Positions 1-8,379 of a DNA stretch of 64,000 nucleotides are shown piece after piece. The notes below the pieces were generated by a model. The model searched no databases. It saw nothing but the letters and a program-made list of their open reading frames with translations, and was not told where the DNA came from. Position 1 is the first letter of the stretch; each line of letters begins with the position of its first letter. The DNA is from Kribbella flavida DSM 17836 (GTDB lineage Bacteria; Actinomycetota; Actinomycetes; Propionibacteriales; Kribbellaceae), in the NCBI RefSeq assembly GCF_000024345.1, contig NC_013729.1:7502001-7566000 (forward strand). Direction: 5' to 3'. The position numbers and the translations under genes are program-made.

Positions 1-2610
1 TCGATCAGCCACGAGCCGAGCCCGTGGATGGGTGACCGGCAGACCTTCCAGGTGATGCCCCAGGTCGTACCGGCCGACGGCAAGCCGACCGCGAACCGCA
101 AGGCGCGGGCCTGGGCGTTCAGCCACGACAACGAGACCGCGCTGCCGTACTACTACGGCGTCACCTTCGACAACGGCAACGCGCTCGAGGTCGCGCCGAC
201 CGATCACGCGGCGATGCTGCGGTTCTCGTTCCCGGCGGGCAAGGCGTCGCTGGTCTTCGACAACGCCAACAACAACGGCGGCCTGACGCTCGACGCCGAG
301 ACCGGGGTGGTGACCGGCTTCAGCGACGTCAAGAGCGGCCTGTCCACCGGTGCCGGCCGGTTGTTCGTGTACGGCGTGGTCGACCAGAAGGTGGTTGCCT
401 CCGGCAAGCTCAGCGACGGCGGCGGCGCGAACGTCGGCGGCTACTTCTCCTTCGGCCCGCAGACCCAGCAGGTGCAGCTGCGGATCGCCACCTCGCTGAT
501 CGGCACCGCCCAGGCGAAGAAGAACCTGGAGCTCGAGCTCGGCGCGGACAGCAAGTTCGACAAGGTGAAGTCGGCCGCGCGCAAGCTCTGGGACGCCAAG
601 CTGCGCACGATCGAGGTCGAGGGTGCCACCGCGGACCAGCTGACCACGCTCTACTCCAACCTGTACCGGCTGTTCCTCTACCCGAACAACGGCTCGGAGA
701 ACACCGGTACGGCGAAGAAGCCGGTGATCACCTACGCGTCGCCGGTCTCGCCGAAGGTCGGCGTCGACACCCCGACGACCACCGGCTCGAAGATCGTCGC
801 CGGGCAGACCTACGTGAACAACGGCTTCTGGGACACCTACCGGACCGTGTGGCCGGCGTACGCGCTGTTCGCGCAGGACTCCGCCGACGACCTGGTGAAC
901 GGGTTCGTCCAGCAGTACAAGGACGGCGGCTGGATCTCGCGCTGGTCCTCGCCGGGCTACGCGAACCTGATGGTCGGCACCAGCTCCGACGTCGCCTTCG
1001 CCGACGCCTACCTCAAGGGGGTCAAGGGCATCGACGTGCAGGCGGCCTACGACGCGGCGCTGAAGAACGCCGCCGTCCGGCCGCCGACCGAGAACGTCGG
1101 CCGCAAGGGCCTGGACCGGGCGACCTTCAACGGCTACACGGCCAACAGCACGGCCGAGGGCTTCAGCTGGTCGATGGACGGCTACATCAACGACTTCGGC
1201 ATCGCCAACATGTCGAAGGCGCTGTACGACGCGGCGAAGAAGAGCGACCCGCGCAAGCAGGAGTACCTGGACAACTACCACTACTACCTGAACCGGGCGC
1301 GCAACTACGTCACGCTGTTCGACCCGGCGATCGGCTTCTTCCAGGGCAAGGACGCCGACGGGGTCTGGGGCCACTCGCCGACCACGTTCGACCCGCGCGA
1401 CTGGGGCCACGACTACACCGAGACCAACGCGTGGAACATGGCGTTCTCCACCCCGCAGGACGGCGCCGGCCTGGCCGCCCTGTACGGCGGTCGCGACGGG
1501 CTGGCGAAGAAGCTCGACGAGTTCTTCTCCACGCCCGAGGACGCCACGCACGTCGGCGGCTACGGCGGCACGATCCACGAGATGCTCGAGGCGCGGGACG
1601 TCCGGATGGGCCAGTACGGCCACAGCAACCAGCCGTCGCACCACATCCCGTACATGTACAACTTCGCCGGGCAGCCGTTCAAGACGCAGGAGAAGGTCCG
1701 GGAGGTGCTGAGCCGGTTGTACCTCGGCTCGGAGATCGGCCAGGGCTATCCCGGCGACGAGGACAACGGCGAGATGTCGGCCTGGTACCTGTTCAGCATG
1801 CTGGGCTTCTACCCGCTGCAGGTGGGTGCGCCGACGTACGCGATCGGGTCGCCGTTGTTCACCAAGGCGACGGTCAACCTGCCGGGCGGCCGGAAGCTGG
1901 TGGTCAGTGCGCCGAAGAACAGCGCGAAGAACATCTACGTCAAGGGCGTCCGGGTCAACGGCAAGAAGTGGACCTCGACCGCGCTGCCGCACGACCTGAT
2001 CGGGCGTGGCGGCAAGATCGAGTTCGAGATGACCGACAAGCCGTCCAACTGGGGCACCGGCCGCAACGACGCGCCGCCGTCGATCACCCGGCCCGGTGAG
2101 GACCCGAAGACCTGGCGCGACTCGACCGAGGACGAGGGCGCGGTCACCGCGGCCGGTGGGGTGGACGTGTCCGCCCTGACCGACAACGACTCCAAGCAGC
2201 AGGTCACGCTGACCGGAGCGAAGCCGACCGTGACGGTCCAGCTGCAGCAGGGCCGGCCGGTGACGATGTACACGCTGACCAGCGGGACCACCGGGGCCGC
2301 GCCGTCGGGGTGGACGCTGGAGGGCTCGAACGACGGGACCAAGTGGACGACCGTGGACAAGCGGTCGGGTCAGACCTGGGCCTTCCCCGCGTACACCCGG
2401 TCGTTCAGCGTGGCGAAGCCGACGGCGTACACGCAGTACCGGCTGGTGCTGACGCCGGCGACCGGGGCGGACGGCGTGACGCTGTCCGAGCTGGAGCTGC
2501 TCGGCACGCTGAAGGGCATCGAGGCGGGCACCCACCCGAGCGACCGGCGGGTGGCCGAGACCAAGCCGAGCCCGACGCCGTCGCAGTCGATCGAGCGCAA
2601 CTACGGCTGA
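1..2610 (+). CDS. GH92 family alpha-mannosidase with C-terminal discoidin-like domain (5' partial)
   Basis: The reading frame is open from base 1, so the gene begins upstream of the window; 869 residues are visible. The visible protein opens with the GH92 signature HEPSPWMGDRQTF, which sits well inside these enzymes. The family catalytic motif GDEDNGEMSAW is at about residues 585-595, and the glutamate in it is expected to be the general acid. Residues of about 700-835 resemble an F5/8 type C (discoidin) carbohydrate-binding domain, followed by a short Pro/Ser tail. GH92 enzymes are calcium-dependent exo-acting alpha-mannosidases, usually secreted; a signal peptide would lie off the window. 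Likely role: trimming mannosides from glycans outside the cell. A strong hairpin follows the stop. Confidence 0.93.
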   Translation, partial: SISHEPSPWMGDRQTFQVMPQVVPADGKPTANRKARAWAFSHDNETALPYYYGVTFDNGNALEVAPTDHAAMLRFSFPAGKASLVFDNANNNGGLTLDAETGVVTGFSDVKSGLSTGAGRLFVYGVVDQKVVASGKLSDGGGANVGGYFSFGPQTQQVQLRIATSLIGTAQAKKNLELELGADSKFDKVKSAARKLWDAKLRTIEVEGATADQLTTLYSNLYRLFLYPNNGSENTGTAKKPVITYASPVSPKVGVDTPTTTGSKIVAGQTYVNNGFWDTYRTVWPAYALFAQDSADDLVNGFVQQYKDGGWISRWSSPGYANLMVGTSSDVAFADAYLKGVKGIDVQAAYDAALKNAAVRPPTENVGRKGLDRATFNGYTANSTAEGFSWSMDGYINDFGIANMSKALYDAAKKSDPRKQEYLDNYHYYLNRARNYVTLFDPAIGFFQGKDADGVWGHSPTTFDPRDWGHDYTETNAWNMAFSTPQDGAGLAALYGGRDGLAKKLDEFFSTPEDATHVGGYGGTIHEMLEARDVRMGQYGHSNQPSHHIPYMYNFAGQPFKTQEKVREVLSRLYLGSEIGQGYPGDEDNGEMSAWYLFSMLGFYPLQVGAPTYAIGSPLFTKATVNLPGGRKLVVSAPKNSAKNIYVKGVRVNGKKWTSTALPHDLIGRGGKIEFEMTDKPSNWGTGRNDAPPSITRPGEDPKTWRDSTEDEGAVTAAGGVDVSALTDNDSKQQVTLTGAKPTVTVQLQQGRPVTMYTLTSGTTGAAPSGWTLEGSNDGTKWTTVDKRSGQTWAFPAYTRSFSVAKPTAYTQYRLVLTPATGADGVTLSELELLGTLKGIEAGTHPSDRRVAETKPSPTPSQSIERNYG

Positions 2611-2618
2611 CAACCGTC

Positions 2619-2646
2619 GGGGGCGGCCACCGTGGTGGCCGCCCCC
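2619..2646 (+). terminator. Hairpin terminator after the GH92 gene
   Basis: Two 13-base arms (GGGGGCGGCCACC and its exact complement) are separated by only two bases and begin 8 bp after the GH92 stop. There is no U-tract, as is usual in actinobacteria. Confidence 0.75.
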
Positions 2647-2660
2647 ACTGGTGCGAAACT

Positions 2661-2695
2661 TCCGGCGGAACCTGCCCCTGAGAGGTTCCGCCGGA
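2661..2695. repeat. Second perfect inverted repeat after the GH92 terminator
   Basis: Arms TCCGGCGGAACCT and AGGTTCCGCCGGA (13 bp, perfect) enclose a 9-base loop, 15 bp beyond the first hairpin. It could be a back-up terminator or part of the leader region of the next gene at 2842. The rest of the 231 bp gap holds a possible -10 box (TAGGTT, 2792-2797) and a near-DnaA box at 2699-2707. Confidence 0.6.
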
Positions 2696-2841
2696 CGGTT
2701 GTGCACAGGAGTTGCGACGACAAAGCGAGGGGTGGCGTCCCCGCCCGGACTGCCACCCCTCTCCACTGGTACTGACGAACGGGTCACCGGATAGGTTGCC
2801 CTGGACCAGAAGAGTCCACATCGCGAGATAGAGGACGGGCG

Positions 2842-4143
2842 ATGACCGAAGCGGACGGCTCCCCGCGACCGGCGGGCGGACGCCCGGAGCACCCATCACG
2901 CGGCCTGGCCGAGCTGCGGCTGCGGGCCGAGGCGTGTCTGCGCGGGGACCGGAACCAGGACCTGCTCGACCTGGTCCCCGAACTGCGGGCGGACCACGAG
3001 TGGTGGTGCCACCTGTGGGCGCCCGGCGCGGCAGTGGCCGCGCGGCGGATCGGTGCCGAGGTGGCGCTCGAGCTCCTCGAGGAGGCGGTCGCCAGCGGGT
3101 TCAGCCAGCCTGAACTGTTCGACGGCGAGTTGGAGAAGCTGTTCGGCGAGGAGGCAACCTGGCCGGCCTTGCACCGGCGGATGAGTGCGAACGTCCCTCT
3201 GCCGCAGCTGGAGCTCACCGACTGGCCGGACCCGGGCCCACAGCTCCCGCTGGTGCTCTACTCCATCGCTGCGGAGCGGCTGGACCTGCTGCTGACCCGG
3301 CTGCCTCCGCCCGAGGCGTCCGCTTGGCAGACCACCGTCCGGCTGCTCGACTGGGTCCACCACAGCTGGCGGCACGCGAACGACCACGTCGACGAGCCGG
3401 ACGCGGTGACCGTGCTGGAGCGGGTCGATGCGGGCGAGCGGTTCGCCTGTGTCGAGTACTCGATCGTGCTGAGTCAGGCGCTCAACGCGCTGCGGATCCC
3501 GGCCCGCCGGGTCGATCTGCGCCAGCCCGCGCACCACGTCGGCGTCGGGCGAGGCCATGTCGTCAGCGAGGCGTGGATCGACGACCTGGACCGCTGGGTG
3601 TTGCTCGACGGCCAGAACGGTGCGTACTGGACGGACACGGACGGCCAACCGCTGGGGCTGCACGAACTGCTGAAGCTGGACGCGCCGCCTCGACTCGTCC
3701 GGGCCGGGTCGAGCGAAGTCTTCCCGCCGGGCCAGGCCGCTGCCTGGTTCACGTACTTCACCTCCGCGACGACCACCGGCTACACGTGGACGAGCGCGCC
3801 GTTCGCTCCGGTGTTCCAGGGCATGCGGGTGATCCAGACGCCGCGCCTGGTGCGCGACGGGGCCGCTGTGCATCCCCAGCTCTCGGTTGTGGCGACCGGG
3901 CTCGCCGGTACGGTCGAGCGGCCCGTCGTCCGGTTCCAGCACTTCCACCCGTACGGCGAGGGTATCCGGCTGCACCTCGGTGACGGCCCCGTCGACGCCG
4001 ACGAGTGGGCGCTCGACCTGACGCCGGGCGAGCACGAACTGGCCGTCGCCGTCGTCACGCCGTACGGCGAAGCCGCGCCGCAGCGGTTCGCCTACCTCGT
4101 GAGGGAGCCCGGCCAGTTGCTCGACCACGGCCCGGTCGTCTGA
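2842..4143 (+). CDS. Transglutaminase-like domain protein
   Basis: 433 residues, no signal peptide. The middle carries a transglutaminase-like (papain-fold) core with a readable catalytic triad: Cys203 in FACVEYS, His239 in GHVVSEAW and Asp256 in LLDGQNG. Residues 1-130 are helical and Leu/Glu-rich; residues of about 310-433 look like an all-beta C-terminal domain. Proteins of this superfamily are peptidases, transglutaminases or inactive relatives, and the substrate here cannot be named. The ATG start has no strong ribosome site. The 3' end overlaps the convergent gene at 4092-4511 by 52 bp. Confidence 0.7.
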   Translation: MTEADGSPRPAGGRPEHPSRGLAELRLRAEACLRGDRNQDLLDLVPELRADHEWWCHLWAPGAAVAARRIGAEVALELLEEAVASGFSQPELFDGELEKLFGEEATWPALHRRMSANVPLPQLELTDWPDPGPQLPLVLYSIAAERLDLLLTRLPPPEASAWQTTVRLLDWVHHSWRHANDHVDEPDAVTVLERVDAGERFACVEYSIVLSQALNALRIPARRVDLRQPAHHVGVGRGHVVSEAWIDDLDRWVLLDGQNGAYWTDTDGQPLGLHELLKLDAPPRLVRAGSSEVFPPGQAAAWFTYFTSATTTGYTWTSAPFAPVFQGMRVIQTPRLVRDGAAVHPQLSVVATGLAGTVERPVVRFQHFHPYGEGIRLHLGDGPVDADEWALDLTPGEHELAVAVVTPYGEAAPQRFAYLVREPGQLLDHGPVV

Positions 4144-4511
4144 CCGCGACGGGACGCCGTAGCGAGGGTGAGCAGGGCGAGCACTGCGGCCGCGAGCGTC
4201 AGGTAGAAGCCCCAGCCGGGCCGGTCGGCGTAGTGCCAGGCGAAGTTGAGCAGGGCTGCGGAGCCGACCGACCCGATCAGCGCAGGCCAGGCAAGCCGCG
4301 CCCGCCAAGCGAAGTACGGGACGGCGAGCAGCAGAACGGCCAGGCCGGCGCGGAGGCCGACGTACACGCCCCACTGGTCGGCCATGCAGTACTCGTTGTC
4401 CGGCGGACAGAGCGGCGCGCGCAGAGCGATCAGTGCGGCGAGCACGGTGCCGCCCGCCACCCCGGACGCGACAGCCTGGACCCAGACCGTGAGAATCCTT
4501 CGCGTGTCCAT
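4092..4511 (-). CDS. Small membrane protein, unknown function
   Basis: 139 residues with about four hydrophobic helices (roughly 12-32, 49-68, 73-92, 98-116) and a loop after the first helix with two cysteines (CPPDNEYC) that could form an external disulfide. I do not recognise a family. Its C-terminal codons overlap the end of the convergent transglutaminase-like gene, so the last 17 residues could be a chance extension. It lies 47 bp downstream of the PIG-V-like gene on the same strand and could be co-transcribed. Confidence 0.55.
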   Translation of the reverse strand: MDTRRILTVWVQAVASGVAGGTVLAALIALRAPLCPPDNEYCMADQWGVYVGLRAGLAVLLLAVPYFAWRARLAWPALIGSVGSAALLNFAWHYADRPGWGFYLTLAAAVLALLTLATASRRGQTTGPWSSNWPGSLTR

Positions 4512-4558
4512 CCGATCACGCTAGACGCGCGCGGGTCCGCGGGCTTGAGCAGAACTAC

Positions 4559-5749
4559 TCAGCCGGTCCAGCGCCCGGTGAAGAAGGCGGCGGCCCAGAT
4601 CGCTCCCAGTGGAATCGCGACGGCGAGGTAGAGCCGGCCGAGCCACGGTCTTCGGTGCGCCAGCACCGCCAGCCCGATCCACAGCGGCCACCACAGCAAC
4701 GTCGCCCGGGTCAGCGAGTAGATCCAGTACGACGTGACGAAGGCTGCCACATTCGCGCCGACCCAGGCGGCCTCACCCCAGGAACGGCGCCACAGCAGCC
4801 AGACGAGCAGCACGAGCCCAACCAGGAGAGCGACCAGCTCGGCCCGGAACATCCAGGTCCAGTCGGTCCGGTCCGCCGGAAAGTGGCCCTTCGTGGCGGC
4901 TTCCACGGTGTGCATCAGCGAGACCCACGGCCAGGTGAACTCCCGGGCCCAGCCCTTCTCCTGCGCCTCCTGCCAGGCGAACCAGGAACCGTGCACGTGC
5001 TCGAGGTACGCCATGAAGCCGAGCACCGGCACGGCCGGCACCACCAGCCACGGCAGCGACCGCCAGTCGCGCTTCTTCGAGGTGACGAACTCGACCACCA
5101 GCGCGAACGCCAGGAAGATCCCGGACACCCGGACGGTCGAGGCCAGCGCGACCAGCAACGCCGCCCGGGCCCACCGCCCCTGCCGCGCCGCCAGCCAGGC
5201 CGGGAACGCGAACGCGCAGAACAACGCCTCCGTGTACGGCGCGGCGAGGAACACGCCGACCGGCGCGGTGAACCACGCCAGCGTCGCGGTCGGCCCGAAG
5301 TTCCGCAGCTGGGGAAACTCGTACTGCGCGAGCTTGGCCAGGTAGATCCCCGCGACGGCGCTCGCGATCGCCGAGACCAGCACGCCGCCGCCGACGTAGC
5401 CGATGCCGAGCCAGCTCGCTGCCCGCATCAGCACCGGCAGCCCCGGGAAGAACGCCGCCAGCGGAGCCCCCGACGGCTCTCCGTTGGCGTACCCGAACTC
5501 CGCGATCGCCTTGAAGTGCCAGACGTCCCACTGCCACCAGGCCCGCCACACGTTCGGGTAGGTGTCGCCCCGGTTGAACAGCAACGGCGCCGACAACGCG
5601 AGCAGGAGAATGCCGGCCCGAGTGACCAGCCACCAGCCCAGCGAGTCCTTGATCAGCTGATCCGGCCGCCACTGCCGCACGGCGGCGAAGCCACGCTGCC
5701 GAGGCTGCGGCACGTCCTTCGGCCGCTCGTCGGCCGTGCGCTCAAACAT
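4559..5749 (-). CDS. PIG-V-like polytopic membrane glycosyltransferase
   Basis: 396 residues with eight to ten membrane helices. The first periplasmic loop has WQWDVWHF followed by AAFFPGLPVLMR, and a later loop has APYTEALF; this pattern is typical of the PIG-V/GT-C mannosyltransferase family, which uses polyprenyl-phosphate sugars on the outer face of the membrane. The acidic residue in WDVW is the likely catalytic aspartate. GGAG seven bases before the ATG supports this start. It sits next to ponA as the equivalent gene does in mycobacteria (Rv0051), which suggests a cell-wall or lipoglycan role. The exact sugar and acceptor are unknown. Confidence 0.75.
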   Translation of the reverse strand: MFERTADERPKDVPQPRQRGFAAVRQWRPDQLIKDSLGWWLVTRAGILLLALSAPLLFNRGDTYPNVWRAWWQWDVWHFKAIAEFGYANGEPSGAPLAAFFPGLPVLMRAASWLGIGYVGGGVLVSAIASAVAGIYLAKLAQYEFPQLRNFGPTATLAWFTAPVGVFLAAPYTEALFCAFAFPAWLAARQGRWARAALLVALASTVRVSGIFLAFALVVEFVTSKKRDWRSLPWLVVPAVPVLGFMAYLEHVHGSWFAWQEAQEKGWAREFTWPWVSLMHTVEAATKGHFPADRTDWTWMFRAELVALLVGLVLLVWLLWRRSWGEAAWVGANVAAFVTSYWIYSLTRATLLWWPLWIGLAVLAHRRPWLGRLYLAVAIPLGAIWAAAFFTGRWTG

Positions 5750-5908
5750 CGCCGGCTCCGGCTGTCCTTGGCGACACGGCCGCGCCGTCGCCGCCGGTCC
5801 GCGCGTAGATCCCCGAAGCCCCGATCACAGGCACCATCGTGCCGCATCCGCTCACTTCGCCGCTCGGCGCACCGGTCAGGCTGTGGACGCAGCACGCCGC
5901 CACAGCGA

Positions 5909-5934
5909 AACGGCACCTCCGCGGAGGTGCCGTT
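5909..5934 (-). terminator. Hairpin terminator after ponA
   Basis: A near-continuous 26 bp palindrome (12 bp arms, AACGGCACCTCC and its complement, two-base loop) lies 10 bp beyond the ponA stop. The remaining 5750-5908 holds only the upstream region of the PIG-V-like gene. Confidence 0.7.
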
Positions 5935-5944
5935 CCTGGTCCGG

Positions 5945-8248
5945 CTACTGGTTCTCGCCGTTCCCGTTGCCGTTGCCGTTGCCGGGGCCGTTGCCGGGGC
6001 CGTTGCCGGGATCCCCTTCGGCCGGTGGTGTCTCCGGGTCCGTGGGCGGGCGGGTCGGAATCGTGATGGTCGGGCGGCTCGGGCTCTTCGTCGGCTTCTC
6101 GCTCGGCGACTTCGTCGGCGGGGTCGACGGCGGCGGCGTGCTGGGCGGCGGAGTACTCGGCGGGCTGCTCGGCGGCGGCGTGCTCGACGACGGCTTCCTG
6201 GTCGGCTTGAACGTCGGGGAGCTGTCCGGCTCGTCGCTCGGCGTGTACGTCGGGGTGTTCTTCATGCTGTCCGGGTCGGGCTCGGGGAAGTCCTTCTTCT
6301 CCTTGCCGTCCAGCGCCGGCTCCATGAACGCCAGCCAGGTCTTCAGCGGCCAGTTGCCACCGAAGAAGGCCTCGTCGTTGCTGTAGGGGTCGAGGTCGCC
6401 CTCACCGGTCTTGCCGGCCCGGTAGAGCACCGTGGTCGACAGGTCCGGGGTGTAGCCGGACCACCACGACGTCAGCGTGTCCTTGCCGTCGAGGCAGCCG
6501 TCGCACTTGGCGTTCTTGGCCCGGTGCTCGGCAGCGACGCCACCGGCGGTCCCGGTCTTGCCGGCCACCGGGCGGTCCAGCTCGCGGGCGTCCTCACCGG
6601 TGCCGTTGCGCTCGGTCACCTCCTGCAGCGCCAGGTTCACCTGCGCCGCGATCTCCGGGTCGATCGCGCCTTCGACCTTCTTGACGGACTTGTCGGACCA
6701 GTCCTTCCCGCCACCCGGGGTCTCGACCTTCTTGATCGAGTGGACCGGCACGTAGGTGCCGTTCGCCGCGAACGTCGCGAACGCGTTCGCCATCTCGACC
6801 GGCGAGGCGTAGGCGTTCGGGCCGAGCACGGTCGACGGGTTGCCGCGGTCGCCTTCCAGCGCCTCGGTCTTCGGGATGCCCGCCGCCACGGCCGCGTCGA
6901 CCAGCTTGCTCGGGCCGTCCTCCATCTGCTTGTCGACCAGGTCGTAGAACGCGGTGTTGATCGACTCCTTGGTCGCCTGCAGCAGCGTCACGTCGCCGTA
7001 GTCCCGGTCGAACTCGTTGTTGAGCTCCTTGCCCCGGACCTCGATCGGGCTGTCGCCCTGGTAGACGTCGTACAGGCTGAGGTCCTCCTTCAGCGCCGCG
7101 GCGACGGCGAACGGCTTGAAGGTCGACCCGGGACGGGCCCGCAGGGTGGCCCAGTTCAGCTGGCTCTTCAGGTAGTCGGGGCCGCCGTACATCGCGACCA
7201 GCTCACCGGTGCCGGGCCGGACCGAGGCCAGCCCGACGTGCAGGTCGTTCTTCTTCTTCGGCAGCCGCTTGGTCCCCGCGGCGACCGCGTCCTTCTGCAG
7301 CTCGGCGTCGAAGGTGGTGACCACGCGCAGGCCGCCGCCGCTGATCTCGTCGGCGTCGTAGCCGATCCGCTCCAGCTCCTTGCGAGCCATGTCGAGCAGG
7401 AAGCCCTTCGGGCCGGCGAACCGCTGGCTCTTCGCCTTCTTCTTCAGCGGCGGCACCTTCTGGCTGAACGTCGTGTACTGCGCGTCGGTGATCGTGCCGA
7501 TCTGACGCATGCCGTCCAGCACGTACCGGTAGCGCTCCAGGATCCGCTGCTGCGCCTCCGGCTTGTCCGGGTCGAAGTACAGGGGGTTGTTCAGCACCGT
7601 GGCGAGAAAGGCGGCCTGCGGCACGGTGAGCTTCTGCGGGTTCGGCTCGCTGAAGTAGGCCTCGCCGGCGGCCGAGATGCCGTAGGCACCCTCACCGAAG
7701 TAGATCGTGTTGAGGTAGCCCTCGAGAATTTCCTTCTTGTCCGTGGAGCGGCTGAGCTTGGTCGCGATGAACAGCTCGGTGAACTTGCGCTTGAAGGTGC
7801 GCTCCTGGGTCAGGTACATGATCTTCACGTACTGCTGGGTGATCGTCGAACCACCCTGGAGCTGCCTGCCGCGGGCGATGTTGAACGCGGCCCGGGCCAT
7901 GCCGGACGGCGACACGCCGGGGTTGGTCCAGAACGTCCGGTCCTCGGCCGCGGTCACCGCGTCCTGGACCGTCTTCGGGATCTGGGCCAGCGGCACCGAC
8001 TTGCGGTTCTGGTCGAAGAAGGTCCCGAGCACCGTCTTGTTGTCGGCGTAGTACACCGTCGTGGTGTTGGTCTGGAACTCCTTGTTCGGGTCCGGGATGT
8101 CGGTCGTCTGGTACCCGATGAAGAAGGTCGCGGCGGCACCGATCACGCCGAGGAAGAACAGGCCCAGCATCCAGCCGGCCACCCGCAGCGCCCAGTGCTT
8201 CTTGCCGCGCGCACGGTTCGGGGCGGCCTTGCGACGAGCTTCACTCAC
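5945..8248 (-). CDS. ponA: Class A penicillin-binding protein (bifunctional transglycosylase/transpeptidase)
   Basis: About 767 residues. A short cytoplasmic tail and one membrane helix (about 19-47) are followed by a GT51 transglycosylase domain (EDRTFW, then GGSTITQQ) and a transpeptidase domain with all three motifs: SxxK in GSTFKPF (Ser near 374), SxN in SIN (near 428) and KTGT (near 563). From about residue 650 the extracellular tail is Pro/Ser/Thr-rich and ends in Pro-Gly-Asn repeats. It polymerises and cross-links peptidoglycan outside the membrane. I take the GTG at 8248, preceded by GAGGA; a GTG 26 codons upstream has no ribosome site. The neighbouring padR, ino1 and PIG-V-like genes match the mycobacterial and Streptomyces ponA region. 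Confidence 0.9.
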   Translation of the reverse strand: MSEARRKAAPNRARGKKHWALRVAGWMLGLFFLGVIGAAATFFIGYQTTDIPDPNKEFQTNTTTVYYADNKTVLGTFFDQNRKSVPLAQIPKTVQDAVTAAEDRTFWTNPGVSPSGMARAAFNIARGRQLQGGSTITQQYVKIMYLTQERTFKRKFTELFIATKLSRSTDKKEILEGYLNTIYFGEGAYGISAAGEAYFSEPNPQKLTVPQAAFLATVLNNPLYFDPDKPEAQQRILERYRYVLDGMRQIGTITDAQYTTFSQKVPPLKKKAKSQRFAGPKGFLLDMARKELERIGYDADEISGGGLRVVTTFDAELQKDAVAAGTKRLPKKKNDLHVGLASVRPGTGELVAMYGGPDYLKSQLNWATLRARPGSTFKPFAVAAALKEDLSLYDVYQGDSPIEVRGKELNNEFDRDYGDVTLLQATKESINTAFYDLVDKQMEDGPSKLVDAAVAAGIPKTEALEGDRGNPSTVLGPNAYASPVEMANAFATFAANGTYVPVHSIKKVETPGGGKDWSDKSVKKVEGAIDPEIAAQVNLALQEVTERNGTGEDARELDRPVAGKTGTAGGVAAEHRAKNAKCDGCLDGKDTLTSWWSGYTPDLSTTVLYRAGKTGEGDLDPYSNDEAFFGGNWPLKTWLAFMEPALDGKEKKDFPEPDPDSMKNTPTYTPSDEPDSSPTFKPTRKPSSSTPPPSSPPSTPPPSTPPPSTPPTKSPSEKPTKSPSRPTITIPTRPPTDPETPPAEGDPGNGPGNGPGNGNGNGNGENQ

Positions 8249-8379
8249 TGTCCAGTCCTCGACGATCTCGCTGAAGTCATTGCGACCCAGACTACGGGTG
8301 GTGTGGTAAAGCCCCCTAAACCGCACCGGATCGTAGCGCTACCTCCGGTTCGCTGGGAAGCCGACGCGATCACCCGGCG

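Noticed and set aside
6000..6030. Phase-variable repeat in the Pro-Gly-Asn tail of ponA
   Set aside because: The repeats are in whole codons near the C-terminus and too few and imperfect to argue for slippage.
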